From NCBI GenBank assembly GCA_022565355.1, contig JAIUMU010000006.1:51874-115873 (forward strand): DNA of 64,000 nucleotides, in the 5' to 3' direction. This DNA comes from Idiomarina sp. GTDB taxonomy: Bacteria > Pseudomonadota > Gammaproteobacteria > Enterobacterales > Alteromonadaceae. Both the position numbers and the translations under genes were made by a program. The notes beneath the pieces were generated by a model. The model did not search any database and was not told the origin of the DNA. It saw only the letters and a list, made by a program, of their open reading frames with translations. Shown here in pieces: positions 17,345 through 26,906 of the stretch (the first letter of the stretch is position 1; the number at the start of each line of letters is the position of its first letter).

Positions 17345-17455
17345 ATGGGTTTTGGATTATCATTGATCGGCTTAGCCGTAGTGCTAATACTTGTAGTTTT
17401 AGGGGTTATTAAAGCAGTAGAAATTATTGGAAATAAAAATAAGGGAATTAAATAA
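17345..17455 (+). CDS. 36-residue single-pass membrane microprotein
   Basis: A small gene directly before the SPFH gene. The product is 36 residues: a short start MGFGLS, one hydrophobic helix (LIGLAVVLILVVLGVI) and a lysine-rich tail KNKGIK, the pattern of a membrane microprotein with a positive cytoplasmic end. CGGAGA lies seven bases before the ATG. The stop TAA (17453-17455) directly abuts the ATG of the next gene at 17456, so translation is probably coupled and the two products may act together. No family recognised. Confidence 0.65.
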   Translation: MGFGLSLIGLAVVLILVVLGVIKAVEIIGNKNKGIK

Positions 17456-18322
17456 ATGTCGGCGAAAAAAAATGTGAGTGTTGTAGTAAGTATTATCGTG
17501 GGTGTATTCATTTTGTTGCTTGCGGTAGGTAGTTTCTACACGGTAGATGAGGGCGAGCGCGGTGTTGTGGTGCGTTACGGTAGTGTGGTTTCGGTTTCTG
17601 AGCCGGGCCTGCACTTTAAAATTCCTCTGGTAGATGCGGTACGGAAGATTTCCACCCAAGAACAGGTTGAAATGTATCAGCGTATGGAAGCCTATAGTAA
17701 TGACCAGCAACCAGCGGTTATGAACATTTCTGTGCGCTATCAAATTGATAACAGCCGAGTAGATGAAGTGTATCGTAATTTTGGTACACGCCAGGCATTA
17801 ATCGATCGCCAAGTTACGCGGATTGTTTTGGAAGAAGCGAAAACCGTATTAGGCCAATTTAATGCAGCAACCTCAATTCGCGAGCGTGGCCGCTTAAACG
17901 CTGAGATGGCAAGTGCGGTGCAAAGCTCTGTAACGGGGCCGGTAATTATTTTGGGCGTGCAGGTTGAAGATGTTTCATTCAGTGCGGCTTATGAAGAAAG
18001 CGTTGAGCAACGCATGTTGGCGGAAGTAGCAGTTGAGCGAGAGCGGCAAAACTTGGAGCGTGAGCGTGTTGAAGCCGATATCGTACGTACGCGTGCTGCG
18101 GGTGAGGCGGATCGGGTTCGCGCGCAAGCTCAGGCTGAAGCCGATGGTATTCGTTTACGAGGTAATGCAGAGGCAGAAGCCATTCGTGAACGTGCAGCAG
18201 CGCTAGCGGATAACCCACTGTTGGTTGAATTGGTGAAAGCGGAACGTTGGGATGGCAAGTTGCCAACCACCATGTTGCCGAATTCAGCAGTGCCGTTTAT
18301 TGAGGCTAATAAGCAACAATAA
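17456..18322 (+). CDS. Prohibitin-like SPFH/Band 7 domain protein
   Basis: A 288-residue membrane-anchored protein of the stomatin/prohibitin/flotillin/HflK superfamily. An N-terminal membrane helix (VVVSIIVGVFILLLAVGSFY, residues 8-27) is followed by the start of the Band 7 domain (VDEGERGVVVRYG ... EPGLHFKIP). The domain runs to about residue 185, then a charged coiled coil (about 185-250) rich in Arg, Glu and Ala, which drives ring or cage assembly in this family. Such proteins organise membrane domains and restrain FtsH-type proteases. It is not HflC, since no hflK precedes it. It follows the microprotein gene with no gap and ends at a terminator. Confidence 0.9.
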   Translation: MSAKKNVSVVVSIIVGVFILLLAVGSFYTVDEGERGVVVRYGSVVSVSEPGLHFKIPLVDAVRKISTQEQVEMYQRMEAYSNDQQPAVMNISVRYQIDNSRVDEVYRNFGTRQALIDRQVTRIVLEEAKTVLGQFNAATSIRERGRLNAEMASAVQSSVTGPVIILGVQVEDVSFSAAYEESVEQRMLAEVAVERERQNLERERVEADIVRTRAAGEADRVRAQAQAEADGIRLRGNAEAEAIRERAAALADNPLLVELVKAERWDGKLPTTMLPNSAVPFIEANKQQ

Positions 18323-18343
18323 CGACGTAGTATTTCAGCATAG

Positions 18344-18370
18344 AAAAAGGAGCCGTTAGGCTCCTTTTTT
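18344..18370 (+). terminator. Rho-independent terminator
   Basis: AAAAAGGAGCC, loop GTTA, GGCTCCTTTTTT after the SPFH gene. Confidence 0.92.
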
Positions 18371-18395
18371 GCTGTTGCGAAGTGAACAAGATGTT

Positions 18396-18992
18396 TTAGA
18401 AGCGGAAGTTTAAACCCACAGCAAAGCCATCTAGATCGCCCATTCTTAGTTCGCCAGTGGCGGCTAAGTTTGGTGTTAAGTAAACACGAGTACCGGCGCT
18501 GTATGTGGTAAAGCTTTCACGATCGAAATCGATGTAGCTAATTTCACCATTCAGTTCTACGCGCGGGAGTACCATGGCGCGAACGCCACCAAAGGCACCC
18601 CACTCAGTGCTGCTATCGGAACCTACCTGCCATTGGCCATCAGAACCAAGGCCATAGTTGGTTTTGATGTGGCTTACTTGTGGGCCAACATAAGCCGCTA
18701 CAGCTTGGTCTTGGCCGAAAATAAAGCCTAAGCGGGCAGTGGCCATATCAAGGTTTGCACCGCCAACATCGCCCCAGCTACCCGATACTTCGCCGTAATT
18801 TAACGAAATGAACGAGTACTGGCCGATACGGCCAGAAAGCTCTGCTTCAAAGCCATCAAAGGTGGTTTCGGCTTCATCTAATTCTACATAGCGGCCTTCA
18901 AAGTACGAGAAGGATGGCGTATCTGCCAACGCTACTGAGCTGCCTAGCCCTAAAGCCGTAATGGTTGCAATAGCGATATATTTCATCTTCAT
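18396..18992 (-). CDS. Outer-membrane beta-barrel protein, small
   Basis: A 198-residue protein with a signal peptide (1-23, ending ALA) and a string of alternating-hydrophobic strands with aromatic girdles (SFISLNYGEVSGSWG, MATARLGFIFG, AAYVGPQVSHIKTNYG, VELNGEISYIDF, GTRVYLTPNLAATGELRMG). It ends GLNFRF: the terminal phenylalanine is the signal for insertion by the BAM complex. Size and strand number suit an 8-strand OmpA/OmpX-like barrel. AAAGGAG precedes ATG 18992. Function unknown. Confidence 0.82.
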   Translation of the reverse strand: MKMKYIAIATITALGLGSSVALADTPSFSYFEGRYVELDEAETTFDGFEAELSGRIGQYSFISLNYGEVSGSWGDVGGANLDMATARLGFIFGQDQAVAAYVGPQVSHIKTNYGLGSDGQWQVGSDSSTEWGAFGGVRAMVLPRVELNGEISYIDFDRESFTTYSAGTRVYLTPNLAATGELRMGDLDGFAVGLNFRF

Positions 18993-19178
18993 GATGTTGC
19001 TCCTTTCTTTGAGTTACCTCTAGTGTTGAAAATTAGCATACGCTATCGGGCTGTAACTTACTGGTAGCGGGGGGTAAAGGTTATGTTAATAATGCCTGAA
19101 ATTAAGGGTTTCTTAACAAATGGCTGCTAATGCTATAATCGCGACGCTATTCATCTTCTGGCAACGAAAGGCTGTGCA

Positions 19179-19826
19179 ATGCTGTTAATGCTCGATAATT
19201 ATGATTCGTTTACCCATAACTTGGTGCGTTATTTCCGCGAGCTTGGCCAAGAGGTGCGGGTAGAGCGGAACGATGCGTTAAGCGTGGCCGATATTCGCGC
19301 TCTGCAGCCAGCAGCACTAGTGATATCGCCGGGCCCCTGCACACCTAATGACGCCGGCATTTGTTTAGCAGCGATTGAACAGCTTGCGGGGGAGCTACCT
19401 ATTTTGGGTGTGTGCTTAGGGCATCAAGCGATTGGCCAGGTATTTGGCGGAAAGGTAGTGCGTGCCCATGAAGTAATGCATGGCAAGCGCTCTCGGGTGC
19501 GCCATGATCAGAGCGCGCTATTTGCTGATATCCCAGAGTATTTCGATGTGGTGCGCTACCACTCACTCGTGCTGGAACAACCTTCGCTGCCGGAATGTTT
19601 AAAAGCTACCGCGTGGGTGGCGGATGCGGGTATGAGTGCAGAAATTATGGCACTGGAGCATCGCGAACTGCCGATATTTGGCGTGCAGTTTCACCCGGAA
19701 TCTGTACTGAGCCAGCATGGCCACCAAGTGCTGGCAAACTTCTGTAAGTTACTACCGGGTTTAACGGTTGAACAGCAACGGGCGCTGCAATCGAGTAATC
19801 GGGAAGTGTTACCACGGGGGTTTTAA
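19179..19826 (+). CDS. pabA: Aminodeoxychorismate/anthranilate synthase glutaminase subunit
   Basis: A 215-residue class I glutamine amidotransferase. It takes ammonia from glutamine and passes it to the chorismate-binding partner (PabB for folate, possibly TrpE). The triad is C79 in GVCLGHQ with H172 and E174 in QFHPES. The N-terminus MLLMLDNYDSFTHNLVRYF matches PabA/TrpG. The location shortly before argD is the gammaproteobacterial pabA position, which favours pabA over trpG; no trp genes other than trpS are near. Confidence 0.92.
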   Translation: MLLMLDNYDSFTHNLVRYFRELGQEVRVERNDALSVADIRALQPAALVISPGPCTPNDAGICLAAIEQLAGELPILGVCLGHQAIGQVFGGKVVRAHEVMHGKRSRVRHDQSALFADIPEYFDVVRYHSLVLEQPSLPECLKATAWVADAGMSAEIMALEHRELPIFGVQFHPESVLSQHGHQVLANFCKLLPGLTVEQQRALQSSNREVLPRGF

Positions 19827-20023
19827 AATTTCTCTGTAATTAAACCTTAGAATAAATATTACCTAACCTGGTTGTAGCGCCATACATCTGCACGCATCAT
19901 TTCCCCTTTACTGCATACTTATGCGCCTTATTCGCAAAACTAATTTTTCGCTTCTAGCCCTTTTCCCATAACGCTTTAACAGCACAGACATTTCCCTTTA
20001 TTCATGGCATAATAAGCGTATTC

Positions 20024-20039
20024 TGTACTTGTATGTACA
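20024..20039. promoter_or_regulatory. Dyad upstream of argD/astC
   Basis: TGTAC, spacer TTGTAT, GTACA: perfect five-base arms 66 bases before the argD/astC start. It does not fit the ArgR box (TGAAT-N4-ATTCA) well. It may be an operator, but arms this short can arise by chance. Confidence 0.3.
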
Positions 20040-20104
20040 AACGTATTTGTTTTGTTGAACCTCATAGAGCGTATCGTAAATACGCCTCAAAGGAGAGCTT
20101 GTAA

Positions 20105-21328
<1,224 letters not shown>

Positions 21329-21345
21329 TAACAAAGGGAATTACT

Positions 21346-22359
21346 ATGCTAGTAGTTCGTCCGATCACCGCAGGTGATTACGATGCCCTCTATGATTGCG
21401 CAGTGGAATCGGGGCACGGCTTCACTTCGCTGCCAGTAGATGAAACCCTGCTGCGCCGACGTATTGAAGGTGCTCAGGAAGCATTTGCGAAAACCACGGT
21501 AAAACAGCCAGGTGAAGAAGGGTATCTGTTCGTAATGGAAGATACCGAGAGCGGCGAAATTGTTGGCGTGAGTGGCATTGAAGCGGCGGTAGGCCTAACG
21601 AATGCGTTTTACCACTACCATCTTGGTAAAGTGGTACACCATTCGCGTAAACACAATATTTACAATGCCTTACAAACACTTACGCTATGTAATGATTACA
21701 CTGGCGTAAGTGAGTTGTGCACACTGTTTTTACGTGAGCCATACCGAGAAGGGCGCAATGGCAGAGTGCTATCGAAGTTCCGCTTGTTGTTCATGGCACA
21801 GTTTCGTGAGCGTTTTGCCAAGCAAGTGATTGCGGAAATGCGCGGCATTTCTGATGAGAACGGCCGTTCGCCATTTTGGAATTGGCTAGAGAAGCACTTT
21901 TTCACCATGGATTTCCCAAGCGCTGATTATCTTACGGGTATTGGTGAGAAAACCTTTATTGCCGAGTTGATGCCGCGTTTTCCAATTTACGTGAATATGT
22001 TGGATAAAGCCGCTCAAGATGTGATTGCTAAAGTGCACCAGAATACCTTACCCGCATTGAAGCTATTGCAATCTGAAGGTTTCCGCTACCGCGGTTATGT
22101 GGATATTTTTGATGCGGGGCCAACCGTAGAGGCTGAAGTAAGCCAACTGCGCTCGGTTCGCGAGAGCCGCTTAGTTACGGTGCAAATTGGCCAACCGGAA
22201 GTGAGCGAGAATGTATTGATATGCAATACGAAACTTACAGATTTTCGCGCTTGCCAAGCCGATGTAAACTGCTGTGGTGATAATGTAATTTTAACCCAAG
22301 AACAAGCCGATGCCTTGCTAGTAAGCGCAGGTGATTCAGTGCGCTTAGCACCTTTATAG
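21346..22359 (+). CDS. astA: Arginine N-succinyltransferase
   Basis: A 337-residue enzyme that transfers succinyl from succinyl-CoA to arginine, the first step of the ammonia-producing AST arginine pathway. It has an N-terminal GNAT-like fold (MLVVRPITAGDYDALYDCA) and conserved segments such as SELCTLFLREPYREG and LMPRFPIYVNML. Length equals that of typical AstA (about 340). It begins 17 bases after argD/astC with AAGGGA upstream, so they form an operon. Confidence 0.95.
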   Translation: MLVVRPITAGDYDALYDCAVESGHGFTSLPVDETLLRRRIEGAQEAFAKTTVKQPGEEGYLFVMEDTESGEIVGVSGIEAAVGLTNAFYHYHLGKVVHHSRKHNIYNALQTLTLCNDYTGVSELCTLFLREPYREGRNGRVLSKFRLLFMAQFRERFAKQVIAEMRGISDENGRSPFWNWLEKHFFTMDFPSADYLTGIGEKTFIAELMPRFPIYVNMLDKAAQDVIAKVHQNTLPALKLLQSEGFRYRGYVDIFDAGPTVEAEVSQLRSVRESRLVTVQIGQPEVSENVLICNTKLTDFRACQADVNCCGDNVILTQEQADALLVSAGDSVRLAPL

Positions 22360-22406
22360 GGCTCTTTTTCGAGGAAAGGCTTGCGCAGTTCGGTGATGAA
22401 AATTAG

Positions 22407-23885
<1,479 letters not shown>

Positions 23886-23894
23886 GGAGTGGCT

Positions 23895-24329
23895 ATGAGT
23901 AATGCAACGAGTGCAGCACCGGCGCCAATGAGCGCCAAGGTGCAATGGCTTGATGGTAATAAATTTGTGGCTACTTCAGGTAGTGGCCACGCCGTGGTGT
24001 TCGATGGCGATAAAGCCGTGGGCGCTAGCCCAATGGAAATGGTACTAATGGCTGCGGGAAGTTGCTCTTCAGTAGATGTGGTAAGTATTCTGCAGAAAAC
24101 CAAGCAGCAATTCGTGCGCTGTGAAGTTGCAATAGAAGGCAAACGGGCGAATGCCGTGCCAGCTGTGTTTACTGATATTCACCTACACTTCACCGTGTAT
24201 GGTAATGATATTGAAGAAAACCATGTAGAGCGGGCAGTGAAATTGAGTGCCGATAAATATTGTTCGGTTTCAATTATGCTCGGCGCTAGCGTAAATATTA
24301 CGCATAGCTTTAGTGTGCTCGCAGGTTAA
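23895..24329 (+). CDS. OsmC family protein, YhfA-like
   Basis: A 144-residue OsmC/Ohr-fold protein. The segment SPMEMVLMAAGSCSSVDVVSIL carries the family cysteine (GSCSS), and the second conserved cysteine is in SADKYCSVSIML, as in peroxide-reducing OsmC/Ohr proteins; the overall form is closest to YhfA, whose function is unsettled. ATG 23895 is chosen because AAGGAG (23884-23889) stands five bases before it; a GTG at 23889 would fall inside that site. It starts 9 bases after astD and is likely in the same transcript. Confidence 0.85.
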   Translation: MSNATSAAPAPMSAKVQWLDGNKFVATSGSGHAVVFDGDKAVGASPMEMVLMAAGSCSSVDVVSILQKTKQQFVRCEVAIEGKRANAVPAVFTDIHLHFTVYGNDIEENHVERAVKLSADKYCSVSIMLGASVNITHSFSVLAG

Positions 24330-24337
24330 CTGCGAGC

Positions 24338-25216
24338 TTATTTCTTATTGGCAACCAAACGTTTCGCTAGTATCCGTTCAATTAGCGGTGTGAGGATCAA
24401 CTCCATCGCTAACCCCATCTTGCCGCCCGGCACTACTAGCGTGTTAATACGCGACATAAATGAGCCATCAATCATCTGCAAGTAATAGGGGAAATTCGCA
24501 TCGGAAATTCCGCGGAAGCGAATCACTACAAAGCTTTCATCCATAGATGGAATATCTTTGGCGCTAAATGGGTTCGATGTATCCACCGTAGGCACCCGCT
24601 GAAAGTTAATGTGGGTACGCGAGAATTGCGGCACGATATGGTGAATGTAATCGTCCATACTGCGCACAATACTTTGCGCAACGGATTCGCGGGAATGCCC
24701 TCGTTCTGAGGTATCGCGGATAATTTTCTGAATCCACTCAAGGTTGGCGATCGGCACCATACCTATCATTAGATCTACATGTTTGGCGACATCATAATTC
24801 TCACCAACTGCAGCACCATGTAAACCTTCATAGAACAGTAAATCGGTATCTTTCGGTAATGGTTCCCATGGTGTGAAGGTGCCCGGCATTTGGTTGTAGG
24901 GCACCGCATCATCAAAACTATGTAGATAATGGCGGTACTCGCCTTGGCCACTTTCGCCGTAGGTTTTGAAAAGGGCTTCAAGCGCCTGTAGATCGTTGGC
25001 CTCTGGGCCAAAGTAGCTAATATGCTTGCCTTGCTCTTGTGCTTTGCGAATCGCCATGTCCATTTCGGGGCGCGTATAGCGATGAAAGCTATCACCCTCA
25101 ACGAAGGCTGCATTTACTTTCAGCGAACGGAAAATATGCCGCACTGCTTGGCTGGTTGTGGTGGTTCCCGAACCAGATGAACCGGTAACCGCTATAACTG
25201 GGTGGTGTGCTGACAT
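24338..25216 (-). CDS. prkB: Phosphoribulokinase-family protein PrkB
   Basis: A 292-residue P-loop kinase of the phosphoribulokinase/uridine kinase group. The Walker A is GSSGSGTTTTS near residue 12-22; EGDSFHRY and the HIVPQFSRTHINFQRVPTVD stretch are family features. In organisms without RuBisCO, as here by inference, its substrate is unknown. It is 13 bases after slyX on the minus strand and convergent with osmC. GGAAG precedes the ATG. Confidence 0.88.
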   Translation of the reverse strand: MSAHHPVIAVTGSSGSGTTTTSQAVRHIFRSLKVNAAFVEGDSFHRYTRPEMDMAIRKAQEQGKHISYFGPEANDLQALEALFKTYGESGQGEYRHYLHSFDDAVPYNQMPGTFTPWEPLPKDTDLLFYEGLHGAAVGENYDVAKHVDLMIGMVPIANLEWIQKIIRDTSERGHSRESVAQSIVRSMDDYIHHIVPQFSRTHINFQRVPTVDTSNPFSAKDIPSMDESFVVIRFRGISDANFPYYLQMIDGSFMSRINTLVVPGGKMGLAMELILTPLIERILAKRLVANKK

Positions 25217-25229
25217 ATATCAAACTTCC

Positions 25230-25526
25230 TTAATAGTGAGGTGGCCGCTCGTCCGCAGATGATGGTCCTGAGCTTTCGGGAATCTGCTGCACGCGTTCAG
25301 CCATTATCATGATGTGCTTTTGGATGCGCTGCAACTCATCGCTTTGCTTCGCAACTAAACGGTTTAATTCGGTAATCGTATCTTCTTGAAATGCCAATTG
25401 GCTTTCTAGATCAATAACCCGTTGTTCGAGGGCCGCGTAGCTTTCGTCTGCAGTTAGCGTGTTTTTATCTGCCGTAGATTCTGATTCTACCGGTACATTT
25501 TGTGATTCAGCCGGAAATTCCGTCAT
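25230..25526 (-). CDS. slyX: SlyX family protein
   Basis: A 98-residue protein with a coiled coil from about residue 30 to 80 (LEQRVIDLESQLAFQEDTI, then ELNRLVAKQSDELQRIQ) and a C-terminus PPHY, which is the SlyX signature. Function unknown. The N-terminal 28 residues are polar and longer than in E. coli SlyX (72). It is divergent from fkpA, as in enterobacteria. Confidence 0.88.
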   Translation of the reverse strand: MTEFPAESQNVPVESESTADKNTLTADESYAALEQRVIDLESQLAFQEDTITELNRLVAKQSDELQRIQKHIMIMAERVQQIPESSGPSSADERPPHY

Positions 25527-25698
25527 TCTTTCGTTATCCCGTAGTCATGCATGGTCATTTACGTATATGATAGGCGCCTGTTTGTGTGGTGATTTGCAGT
25601 TATGTTAACGCACACAATGATCTTGAAATTGGGGTAGCACCGTTTTGGTATTATCCTAACGCGTTCAGCGTTGAACCTACATGATAGCGGAGAAATTC

Positions 25699-26691
25699 AT
25701 GAAGTTAATGATTAAATTCTTGTCGGTGGCATTTATGGCCGTAGTTTTAGTAGCCTGTGGTGGCCATGCACCGGGAGAAGTAAATCTAGATGATGAAACA
25801 GATTTGCGTTCATACGCTGTGGGTGCCGCTTCTTTGCGGGAAGCTCGTCAGTTAATTGACAACGTTTTAGAGCAGTATCCAGACCTTGATGACGCGGACA
25901 AGCAAGAAGCAATGATTGTAGGCTTCTTAGATTTGTTGCATTTGCAACCGCGTGCCGAAGTAGAGCGCTTTGAGTATGAGCTTACTGCCCGTGGTATCAC
26001 TGAAGAAGATATGTTGGTTGGCTTGCCGCCAATCGAAGAGTTTACCCTTGCAGAAGACGATGAAGTGAGCGAAATGCTGTATACCTTAGGTGCGTATATG
26101 GCTGTGCAGGTACTTACCGTAGACGATTACTTAGGTGATTATGGTAAAGGCTTGAGCGGCGCTGCCGTGGTAGCTGGGTTCTCAGATTCTGTTCGTGGTG
26201 AAAGCCGCTTGAATGATGACGAAATTGATGAGCAATGGGAAATAATCCGTGACATCCTAACGCAACCTGCACCTGGCGAAGCGCCTGGCGCTGATACTTT
26301 AAGCATCGGTGAAGCGTTTCAAGAACAGAATGCAGCACGAGACGGCGTAGTTGTTACCGATAGTGGTTTACAGTACGAAGTAATTCGCGAAGGTGAAGGT
26401 GAGCGTCCTGAAGCTACTGATAACGTAATGGTTCACTATGAAGGCTCACTGGTTACCGGTGAAGTATTCGATAGCTCTTATGAGCGCGGTGAACCAATTA
26501 GCTTTCCACTGAACCGAGTAATTGCTGGCTGGACCGAAGGTTTGCAGTTGATGCAAGTTGGCGCTAAATACCGTTTTGTCATTCCAGCAAATTTAGCATA
26601 CGGCGCTACGGAGCGAGCAAATGGCGTAATTCAACCGTATTCAACGTTGATTTTTGAAGTTGAATTGTTGGATATTAACCCATCAGAATAA
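25699..26691 (+). CDS. fkpA: FKBP-type peptidyl-prolyl isomerase lipoprotein
   Basis: A 330-residue periplasmic folding catalyst. MKLMIKFLSVAFMAVVLVAC is a lipoprotein signal, so it is membrane-anchored, unlike soluble E. coli FkpA. Residues about 25-200 form a FkpA/Mip-type N-terminal dimerisation region, here strongly acidic and longer than usual. The FKBP domain begins near residue 218 (DSGLQYEVI) and carries VHYEGSLVTGEVFDSSYERG and PANLAYGA. ATG 25699 is chosen for its GGAG and signal; an ATG at 25681 would add six residues. A terminator follows. Confidence 0.9.
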   Translation: MKLMIKFLSVAFMAVVLVACGGHAPGEVNLDDETDLRSYAVGAASLREARQLIDNVLEQYPDLDDADKQEAMIVGFLDLLHLQPRAEVERFEYELTARGITEEDMLVGLPPIEEFTLAEDDEVSEMLYTLGAYMAVQVLTVDDYLGDYGKGLSGAAVVAGFSDSVRGESRLNDDEIDEQWEIIRDILTQPAPGEAPGADTLSIGEAFQEQNAARDGVVVTDSGLQYEVIREGEGERPEATDNVMVHYEGSLVTGEVFDSSYERGEPISFPLNRVIAGWTEGLQLMQVGAKYRFVIPANLAYGATERANGVIQPYSTLIFEVELLDINPSE

Positions 26692-26766
26692 GATTCTAGC
26701 CGGCTATCGCGAAGCTACAGCGCTTTAGCGTATTGCCGTTGTAGAGCTTGTTATAAATTTGTACAA

Positions 26767-26798
26767 AAAGGCTTCCAATTTGGAAGCCTTTGCTTTTT
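26767..26798 (+). terminator. Rho-independent terminator after fkpA
   Basis: AAAGGCTTCCAA, one base, TTGGAAGCCTTT, then GCTTTTT. A strong hairpin with a slightly displaced T-run. Confidence 0.85.
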
Positions 26799-26906
26799 AA
26801 GAAGATTACTAAGTGGTTTGACCTTTCCTTAGTTGCCGTTAATACTCGAAGGGTCTGTTTTAATCGGCAGGCTGCCAACGAGAGCGACAATAATAAGGAA
26901 TGTATA

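Noticed and set aside
20001..20020. Possible ArgR box before argD/astC
   Set aside because: TTATTCATGGCATAATAAG is only loosely symmetrical and misses the TGAAT / ATTCA core spacing.
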